In this document: positions 1 to 9,900 of the stretch, one piece after another
Layout of the letters: the number at the start of each line of letters is the position of its first letter
Numbering within the stretch: position 1 is the stretch's first letter
Assembly: GCA_025267735.1 (NCBI GenBank)
Contig: CM046308.1
Location: 40,785,267-40,849,266 of the forward strand
From: Mactra quadrangularis
Lineage: Eukaryota; Mollusca; Bivalvia; Venerida; Mactridae
DNA: 64,000 bases
Direction: 5' to 3'
The notes under the pieces: model-generated
What the model saw: the letters and a program-made list of their open reading frames with translations, nothing else
Database searches by the model: none
Told to the model about the DNA's origin: nothing
Made by a program: the position numbers and the translations under genes

Positions 1-897
1 ATTACAATTAAATTATATGACTCATTACATTAAATTTTCCTTTTAGAGATTCAATTTAAAGCCATCAACTATCGGCAGTGTTTTATTCCAAACCATTTTG
101 GGGCCGAATTTTGGCCCCATTCCCTACCCTAAAAATATTTATCTGTGTCTTTAGAAAAATTCCCCCGCTCTAGAAAAATGTAGGTGTATCAAATTTGAGC
201 CAGTTTTTTGTTCGAAAAAAATGCAGTCACGCATTTTAGTGATCACATTTTAAAATGACCTGTTAAATGAACTTACTTAATAAACTGTAAGAGTAACCTC
301 ACTTGTCTCAATTACACCACTTCAACAGGTCCCGCAATTTTAATTTATATTAGAACAAAGGTTTAAGCAACAGGCGTTCATTAAATGCTTTAATTTTTAG
401 TCCCCCTTTTCTCCATTTCTGTAAAATATATCGCACTAAATAGCTGAGGAGTTTGCTGCAAAGGATGTCAGTTTTCATTGATCTATGCAGTACTTCAGAA
501 TGGAAATTGCGGTAACGTCTTTGATGACGGTCGCTTAAACTGTAAGCAACCGTGATCAAAGTCGTTTACCGACATTGGTGTACTAATATAAAGGTAGACC
601 GCGTCTCATATTGATTTTTTGTAGTGTTGTCAGTTACAAATTACATTTATCATACTGTATTTAATTTAAAATGCCCCTTTTTATATTTACTCTTTGAACG
701 CCCCTGTTAGGAAGAATTATTTTGTGTGTCCAGTGTGTCGCAATATAAGTTCATTTTACGGGTCATTTGCCGAAAATATGCATCAAAACGCACAAATTTG
801 TGCGTCAGGGTAAACCCTGATTTTAAATCCTGTGCTCTACAACTGCACTCCTTCCCCTGCCATATATTAATTTAACTTAAGTGATGGCGTTAATTTA
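1..897. other. No coding feature seen (5' flank / intron of gene A)
   Basis: AT-rich sequence without a convincing exon or long frame. It lies upstream of the first recognised exon of gene A. That exon begins with a splice acceptor, so this stretch is probably intronic and the start of gene A lies here unseen or before the window. Confidence 0.5.
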
Positions 898-1203
898 TAG
901 TGTGACAATATTAACCTAAGTTTGACCTTTATACAAGAATATATTAAACTCAGTACTTACTGTCTATTTTTGTCTTTGTTTGTAAATCGAGCTATTTCAG
1001 AAGCTTTCGGCAAAAACATGTACTAAACAATTTATTTTGTGTTTATAAGAATAAATGCTTTAAAACTGTGCTACAACATTGCGGATTTGCGTTGAACATG
1101 TGTATTACTTTTACATGCATACGGAGACTCACGATTTAATGTAAGTGAAGTGTGTAATTATTATAATCAGGTAGTTCAAGCTCAGGTTAATATTGTCACA
1201 CTA
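898..1203. mobile_element. MITE with 25-bp inverted ends, TA target site (mariner-like)
   Basis: The left end TAGTGTGACAATATTAACCT is repeated inverted at the right end (1180-1203), with one mismatch in about 25 bases. TA dinucleotides flank both ends (896-897, 1204-1205). The 306 bp between hold no coding frame. TA duplication suggests a Tc1/mariner-type non-autonomous element; the superfamily is inference. Confidence 0.7.
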
Positions 1204-1368
1204 TACTAGCCCAAAACATTATTCAGGCTTTTGAAAAATAATTCTTTCTTATAGATAGGCTTGTTGATTAATAATATTGCCCTTTGCTATATAACGTTAT
1301 ACATCGGGCTAATGCTAAAGAAAAATATATTGCAGTGACTTCAGCTCTTCTCTTATTTTTATTTACAG

Positions 1369-1535
1369 ACTAATATGATACCATATATAACCACTGTAAA
1401 CTCAGGACATCCTACAAGTACATGTATAGTTGGAGATACCTTAGATGACATCAATGTTAATGTTATAGATATATGGCAGAGAACTTGGAATCGTCTATGG
1501 TGTATAGGTATTAACTTAGTTTGTAATACTAAAAG
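1369..1535 (+). CDS. Gene A, first visible coding exon
   Basis: Acceptor after the pyrimidine-rich run ctcttatttttatttacag; donor gtaagt at 1536. It is open in phase 0 for 55 codons (TNMIPYITT at the start, VCNTK at the end) and ends with AG, completed by the G opening the exon at 8065. The preceding exon is not found in the window. Confidence 0.65.
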
Positions 1536-3889
1536 GTAAGTCAATTTTTTTTGTCTTCCATTAGCAGGGTTTGACACAATCTGATTTAAACTGATCTAAA
1601 TTTTTCCACTCGCCTACTCGCTAATTTAGATCTGGCCGTTTTTCTTAGGAGGGTCACGTTTAGGTGACCTTTTTTCATTACAATATTCATGACGGAATCG
1701 TTCTGTATATTGACTTGTTTTTACATTGTCTATGTCATGCAATTTGAAATAAGTCGTCCAATCGCAGACTGTGAATAAGACTGTTGTTAAATTAGCTCAC
1801 AAACTTTGGCTTAAAAATAGAAATTACTAAATCAAAATGCAATTAATAGTATTTCATTTAGATGAAAGCTACACATTGATTGTTCAACATAAAGGTTATC
1901 TCGACGTGACCCTCCATGGGAACCTAGATCCTGTAAGCCCTGGCTCTACAGGATATCTGTTTACAGAGATTGGGTTTGACACTCACTGTTTTTTGCTAAC
2001 AGATCCTAAACTCGCAGCTGATAGCTTCAACAATTACTTTATTAGTATATTTGAGTCTGCTCCAAACCTTAATGACAATTTAAATGAATGTACTAAGACA
2101 AAAATCAAAGACTTTGTTGAAACAAAAACTGAATCAGACAAATTTTTTGACATTCCACCAATTTCCTTCAACTTTATTGAAAAAGAATTACAAAACCTTG
2201 ACCCAACTAAATCAACAGGTCTTGATGGACTAGCACCTAAATTTCTCAAAGTAACAGCAGATATTATAGCTAGACCCTTAGAAAAAATCTTCAATTTAAG
2301 CATAGAAACATGCAAATACCCTAATACATACAAAATAGCTAAAATTACTCCAATATTCAAAAAAGGTAGTAAAAGCGACAAAAAGAACTATCGACCAATA
2401 TCTATTCTCCCTGTTCTATCTAAAATATATGAAAGACATGTATGCCTTCATGTAACAAAATATTTTGAAGAAAACAATCTCTTCAGTAATAATCAATCAG
2501 GTTTTCGCAAATCCCATTCATGTGAAACAGCTCTAGTAAATATTGTTGATGAATGGATAAACAATATTAATGAAAATAATCTCATCGGCACAGTTTTCCT
2601 TGATCTAACTAAGGCATTTGACTTAATAAACCATAAACTCCTACTACACAAGTTAAAATGTTATAAGTTTGGGGACAAAAGTGTAGATTGGTTTCTCTCT
2701 TACTTAACTCATAGACATCAAAAAGTATGCTTAGCAGGTGAATTGTCCGAATCGCTTGAAATTAATGCAGGTGTACCACAAGGTTCAGTACTTGGTCCAA
2801 TACTCTTCTTGATCTATATCAATGACCTGCCTTTATTTGTACAAAAAGCACAAATGTTTGCAGACGACACCACATTAACAGCAAGTGGAAGAAATAAAGA
2901 TGACGTTAATGTCAAACTTCAATCACAATTGGATTCTGTACAAACCTGGTGTGACATAAATGGCATGGTACCAAATGCTTCAAAGACAAAATCAATGTTT
3001 ATTTCAGCTTCTAATCATTATGAAAAATCCAACAACAATTTGGCAACGCCTTACCTTCAATTGAATAATGAACCTTTAGAGCAAGTTTCGGGGCAAAAAC
3101 TATTAGGGGTACATATTGACAAAAATCTGAACTGGAAGCTGCAAGTGGAAGCTACACTTAAACAATGTAACAGATTGTTATACCTACTTCTTAGAATCAA
3201 GCAATTTCTTAATTTACATACCAGAAAACTCTATTTCAATGCTTACATTCTTCCTCATATTGATTACTGCTGTACTATATGGGGATCATGCAATATGGAC
3301 TTATCCAATGCAATTCTAAAATTTCAAAAAAGAGCTGCTCGTATAATCCTAGACCAGCCATTCGATGCACCATCTGAGGAATTATTTAAACGACTAAATT
3401 GGATGAAATTTGCAGACCGTGTTGACTACAAAAAAGCAATTCTTGTCTACAAATCCCTAAACAACTATGCTCCTGGTTACTTAAACAGTAAATTTGTTTT
3501 TTGCAACAACTCTAAATTAAGGTCAAATTCTAATAAACAATTGCAAGTCCCAAAACCAAATCTTGAATTCTTCAGAAAATCTTTAACATATTCAGGATCA
3601 GTTATATGGAATGAAATTCCTCTTAACATTCGACTCGCGAAAAGTTTAACATCATTCAAAAATCAATACCTTAAATGGAAATCTCACTAAATGAAAAATG
3701 GTCTTTGTCCACAGTTAATATTCACTCTCTTTTATTTCAGGCTTGTTCTTCCTTACTTATCATCTTTCATTTTGTTAATTTATCATGTTTTTCACTATGT
3801 AAATATTGTAAATAACTTGTAGATGTTTTATAAGAGGTCCACATGGAAGATTGGATTTATCCAAATGTGTAGCCTCATTAAATAAAGGC

Positions 3890-3923
<34 letters not shown>

Positions 3924-6900
3924 TATTATTATTATTTTACCAGGGGTCCCTAAGGAATCCCTTGTCAGTTATTCAGATATTCATATACTTATCATGGAAA
4001 AATAATGTATACAGGTTAAGGGTGGAGAATCAAAACCAGTTCGTATCGTTCAAAACGTAAACAAACGGACGCCATTCTAATATACTCTTTTATTCGTCCA
4101 CCAATGAAAAAAGGAAACTTAACATAACACGCTACTCATTTTTCTGCTTCTAATGATGTATATACCATACAGATCCAATTAGAATTTCAACAAGTTATAA
4201 CGGCCTCGGGCAACAGTTCTTAAGTTGTCCCTGATACCTCTGGAAATAGTTTTTACTGTTCCCCAAACACCCATGAAATAAGTGTATACTGTGAAGATCT
4301 CATATCTGAATTGATTTCAATAATCAGTGGTTATCATACAAAATTGTTACATGTGTAAGCCTGCTGAACGTGTACATGAAAGCAGACTTTAAACCGCTCT
4401 TTAACCAGTTTTTTACATAGGGCAAACCCTTGAAAACAATCAAACACCCATAAGATGACACTGAAAAGATCATACTCACTGATATAATACTTCACATGCT
4501 CCTTATTCTAGGAAACAGTTATATTTTGCAATGATAATCTATGAAGTGTCTTCAGTCTCGCATATTGAGTGTTGCCCGCAAGGCTAAGGCAAGTGCATCG
4601 CGTAAAAGGGCGAGTTACTACAGTCTTGCAGACAACCCGCGATATGATTATGTATCATGTATTCTGTCATCTTAAATAATATGTAAACTGTCGCTGAAGT
4701 GGCCTTAAGAATATCTTGAGTAATAATATGATCAAAATGAGAAACCAACTAACCCAGGTTTGGTCTGTCAAATATTCAACAGCCTACGTAACTTAGATAC
4801 AATTGAATGCATGGACGTAACTTTTTTTATTGCTCACGATGTTTATCGTTTTACTTTTCGGTAGTTTCTTTATGCATATAACTCTGCTTTAGGAAGAAAA
4901 ATAACATATTCCCACCTACCGACCCAACCCAAAATTTTAGGGTCGGTAAAGGGCAAACAAAGTATTTTTAGTTTAAGTCAATTTATTATCACGAGATAGC
5001 TAGTTTGAGATTCTATTATGTGGTTTGATTTTATTCTGCATAATAGAGCCTACATTTTTACTTTTCATTATTTTAAATTTCAGTGCTTTAATAATATAGA
5101 GAGGGGAGGGGGGACACAAGTGACTCAAAATAAGGAAACCCTGCTACAGTATTTACATTTTATGGGGCTCTTAATTTTAATTTTCTGTACTTTATTTTGA
5201 GGTTAGAAGCAGCTGTAGTTTGATTTAAGTACTAGATTTTAAATCAATTCAGATAAGATTCCTAAACCCATACTGTGTGGCATACATTATTTACTTAACC
5301 AATAAATTTCTGGAAATAAGAGTTTTGAGTATTTTTCTCAATTGCATCTTTCACAAAAGTTTCACATGGAACTGAAATAATGGTTGAATTTCATTCCTAT
5401 TTGTTGAAAATACTTGCTATACGGATGTGTTCAAATATAGGGAGTATTTTGTCTACTTTGCAGTGACAAAAAATGGATGCAAGCTTACCAAATCAAAATT
5501 TAATATGTAATACTCAGTCTAGTTTTTTATTAGTATACATAAAGTTTAGTTGTAATCTGTAATTATTTGTATTATATATTCAAAGCTAAAGTTAAAGAAA
5601 GGGTTTTTGAAGTCTACTATTAGTATCACTATTCAATCGACTTTTGACATTAACAATCCCGATCATCGAGTAACACACCAACTGCATGCAATGCAAGATC
5701 CGAACAGATACCCATTTACAACTGGGCGGAGTAAAGCAATCGCATGTAAAATTCTTGATCAAAGAAAACTAGCAGTGCCACTATTGGATTCGAACCTAGC
5801 ACCTCTCGATCACTATGCGCGTCCTGCTACGGGAGTACTGCAAAAATATTATGTATATAAGTAGATGATAAAAAGGCTTGTAGAATGTCAATGGAACATG
5901 AACACAACGACTTAAACACTTTTGGCAGAGCAAATGTAAATGCTATTTATTCTATGTGAGTTTATTCTAAGTGGTGATCTTTCATGTCTGCTCATCTGGT
6001 GAAAGACTTTCCACACTTATCAAGTACTGTTGTGGTTTTATCATAAACACTAGGATTATGATATTGGTCATGGTCTGAATAAAGACAATTTTATGCCTCT
6101 AATTATCACCACAAAATCATTCGTTTGGAGGAAGGTGGTGTCGTGTCCATTTCAAGATGTGATTTAAAGGCGACAATGAGATGTATTTTTGCGTGATGGT
6201 GACTTGCATGGTGATCGATACACCTTCTCCCTGTGCAATGGTGACTTAAATAAATATGGTGACCAATTCCAATGTTTCTTGCGCAATGGTGACTTAAATG
6301 GTGACCAATGTAACATCTGTCTGGTAGATAGTGACATAAATGGTGACCAATGTAACGTCTGTCTGGTAGATAGTGACATAAATGGTGACCAATGTAATGT
6401 CTGTCTGGTAGATAGTGACATAAATGGTGACCAATGTAACGTCTGTCTGGTAGATAGTGAGTTAAATGGTGACCAATGTAATGTCTTACTGTAAACTGGT
6501 TACTCAAATTGTGACTTGAACTTGTTACTTCTATGATGACATGAAAGCGGACTGATGCATTGTCTGATGCAAGCAAAAGAAATGGGAATGAAAAGTTGAA
6601 TTTTTTATCATCAAAAATACAGAAGTTATATGGTTAAGTATGAAGTCATTTTCAGCTAAAACTCCCAAATTAGTCAGAACGTTGTCAAAAATTGTAAAAT
6701 TTAGACAAAATGATGATCACAATTTCTTGAAAACGAACGAAAGTGTGCAGTATTTGAATAATAATGCATTGAAGCAGACAACGACAAAGAGCGTATGCAA
6801 ATGAAAATAAAATGGTAAAATACCATAAATTTGAACCGGTTCGTATCATTCTCTGAAAATTATATTTTTTATGTCAAAACTATTTCTGGAAGTGTTGATA

Positions 6901-9900
6901 CTTTACTACAAGACTACACATTTGTTCCATGGGTTATACATAGCAAATTCAAGGAGAATAAATGCAAGTTTGTGATAAATTCGACAAAAGTATTAATTTG
7001 AACCATTTCCCATCCGTCAAATACAACCCAATTCTTGCTCGCTTCGATTCCAATGTCTAGGATAACTTGTTGAAATTCTAATTGGATCTGTATGGTATAT
7101 ACATCATTAGAAGTGGAAAAATGAATAGTGTGTTATGGTAAGTTTCGTTTTTTCATTGGTGGACGAATAAAAGAGTAAAATAGAAAAAATACCTGATTTT
7201 TTCCAAAACGGCGTCCGTTTGTTTACGTTTCATATGATACAAACTGGTTTTGATTCTCCACCCTGAGGTTTGCAGTTGCAAATTGTGATTACCAATTCAT
7301 GGAAACTAGAATCACTTGAGCACATGGCAATTTTTCAGGGATACTGAAGGTATCCTTAGCTAAAATAACAGGGGTTCCTTCCAAGTTTTTGGGATTCTCG
7401 GAATCCCGGGACACTGTTAGTATGGAACTCTGCTCATTAGTTTTAGTGCATGTGAGTGTTTCAACTCTGCATTATGCATTATGTTGTGTTACAACACCAG
7501 AGGAAAACAGCCCAAGCTGAGGAACATAAGCCCAAGCTGAGGAAAGGGACACAAAAATAACATAACAATAACATTTTAATCAACGGGAAAATACCCTCAA
7601 ATCTTAGGACGTGGATATTGGCCGAGATAAGGCTTTAAAAATAATATAGACAATTATGTGATAAATTTTGACTTGTGTGCAATAAAGAATCCTGTCGTAA
7701 GCTTCCTGGAACAGCTAGAACATGCTGTGTTCAAAACATGTTGGCATTTATACCCAAAATATTGGTGTGCAACCTCACTCCCAGTCAAATTCAATTATGT
7801 GATAGTCAATTTTTTTTATCTAATATGCATATTTTTTACATCAGTGGGAATACTGCACTGTTCAATTGTAGACTGATTCAAGTTATTATACGGTTTATTT
7901 AAACATTTTGTAGAAATTTTGAATATAATAAGACTTCAGGCACGTGTTAATTGTTGACTAATAGTTTTTCGAGTTTTGTTCTACAATTAAAGGGAAGTAA
8001 CTACAACATTACTAAAATATTTGGTTTTATAAATGAAAATCTAATTACCTCCCTTTTGTTGCAGGTCTGTTATGGGTTGGGCAGAAATTATTCTACAGGA
8101 AAGTATGACTAATAATATTGTTATAAAATCTAATAGAGAAATTATTCCTGGGTCAAAACATTTAATAAACCCTTGTACAAAGGATCCCTTTTTAAAAGGG
8201 TCAACTCATGGGCCTGTTGAGGGGCTGGATGGATCTGGGGACAGGATACGGCCTGTTTTGTGTGAATCTTGTTCAGTATCCAACATATCTAACACACTTT
8301 CAGATAAAAATAACGATACGCTAAAAGCTAGGATTAGTAATTTAAAACAATGTGATAAATGTGGTCGTACCAAACCTAACTTTACTCAAAAGAGTAGTCG
8401 ACAGACTTTAACTTGTATTATGAACTTGCCTTCTTTTAGTAATGTGGAAACAGTTACTGGGCATATAATACTGAATTATAAGTTTTTACCTCAATTTGAC
8501 GTAGATGATGCGGTTGATGATTTGATGGATTTGAATGAAGATAGTTTGAGACTGGTTAGTGCAATGGGCAGTCACAATGAGGGCGGGGTTAGTGCTATGG
8601 GTGCTGACCAAAGAGGTGGAGTTAGTGTTGCTGGTAGTGACAATGAAGGTGGAGTTAGTCCTAAGGATAGCAACAAAAGAGGCAGAGTTTGTGATTTAGA
8701 TAGTGACAAAAAAGGCGGAGTAAGTAATTTGGATGCTGACAAAGAAAGCGGAGTTAGAGGTGGAGTTAATTGTAAGATGGTTGATGATTCAGAGAGAATA
8801 TTCACTAAAGATTGTGGTACTATAAGATTAAATGTATCAGATATTTTAGAAGGAAAGTATGAACTAACTTGTAATATAGATGATACATCTGAAGATATAG
8901 ATATGGATGATTTAAAAGGTAAGATAGTGCTTGAGCTTTCTAATTATGATCCGTCTACTTAACACTCCATTTTGTCTCTGCTATTGTAGACTTGTCCAAC
9001 TACTTTTTTCTACAGGTCCTTAGTTTGACGAAATTTAATGAAAAAATTTGGCGAAACATGGGCGGTTGGGCGGGCTGTCGGGTGTTCGGTCAGGCGTCCG
9101 ATGTTGTTAACAATTGCATTAAAGTTTTTCTTTACCATATATTTCTGCCATTTATTGTCAGATCTTTATGAAACTTCATACAATGATAACGTACCATGTG
9201 ATGAACAGAATTAGGCTGTAACCACAACTCTACCTGCCTTTATTATGGATTATTTCCCTTTGTAATTTTTGTGTTAAAGTTTGTAAATCCGGTTTTAATG
9301 TGGTTTCCACATTACTTTTCTTTCGTTTCCTTTACATTGTACCTGTTTTATCAGCAAGTTACTTTCTCTTGGCTGTTAGTGACATCAGTATCACCATGCC
9401 TGTTTTGATTTAGAAGCTGAAGTCAACCAAGTTGGAAGTTGGAGTTCTTATGAATATTAATTATTCTAAAGTAGAATAGCAGGGTGCTGCTCTCTGCATA
9501 TTTTGCTCCACTTTGTTTTTAACTTAACCCATGAATAAAAAGGTCCATTTTGAATGTCCGTCTATATACATATAGAGGGTTGCCCACAAGACTGTAGTTA
9601 GTGTGTTGTGTTAAAGAGCGAGTTACTACAGTCTTGCGGGCAACCCTCGATGTGTATAATGTATATAATTTAGAAGATTATTGAGTCATGAATCACTTAA
9701 TAGCTTTTTAATAGCAGAATTGTCACAATACAAGGATCCTAAAAATCATTTGGGACTTAAAATTTGTAAAAAAATGCATGTATATCAATTTGCAATTACC
9801 AGGGTGGTCTTTTATGTAAATTTATTGTACATAGTTATGTTTTACAGATATACATCATGACAGACTAGCCTGGCAACGGGTATACAAACATCATGATGTT

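Larger units (their letters stand above)
4020..7263. mobile_element. 3.2 kb foldback-type element with about 190-bp inverted ends
   Basis: Bases 4020-4200 reappear inverted at 7068-7263, starting GGGTGGAGAATCAAAACCAG and ending at AATTTCAACAAGTTAT. The match is about 85-90% by eye, with one insertion of about 15 bases. The left flank is TTAA and the right flank TGAG, so a TTAA duplication is possible but degraded. The interior has no transposase frame; it holds a palindrome (4561), a tRNA-like fragment (5690-5845) and a 42-bp minisatellite (6290-6485). Probably a non-autonomous DNA transposon; the superfamily is not established. Confidence 0.7.

Noticed and set aside
6106..6576. 156-codon minus frame and 101-codon plus frame with repeated motifs
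   Set aside because: Both come from the 42-bp minisatellite inside the foldback element; there are no splice sites, and several frames are open for the same reason.
8572..8805. 77-codon minus frame
   Set aside because: Shadow of the coding repeat in gene A.
8919..8962. Continuation of the gene A exon to the stop at 8962
   Set aside because: The gtaaga donor at 8919 joins in phase to the open exon at 9848; the unspliced end is a possible retained-intron isoform only.
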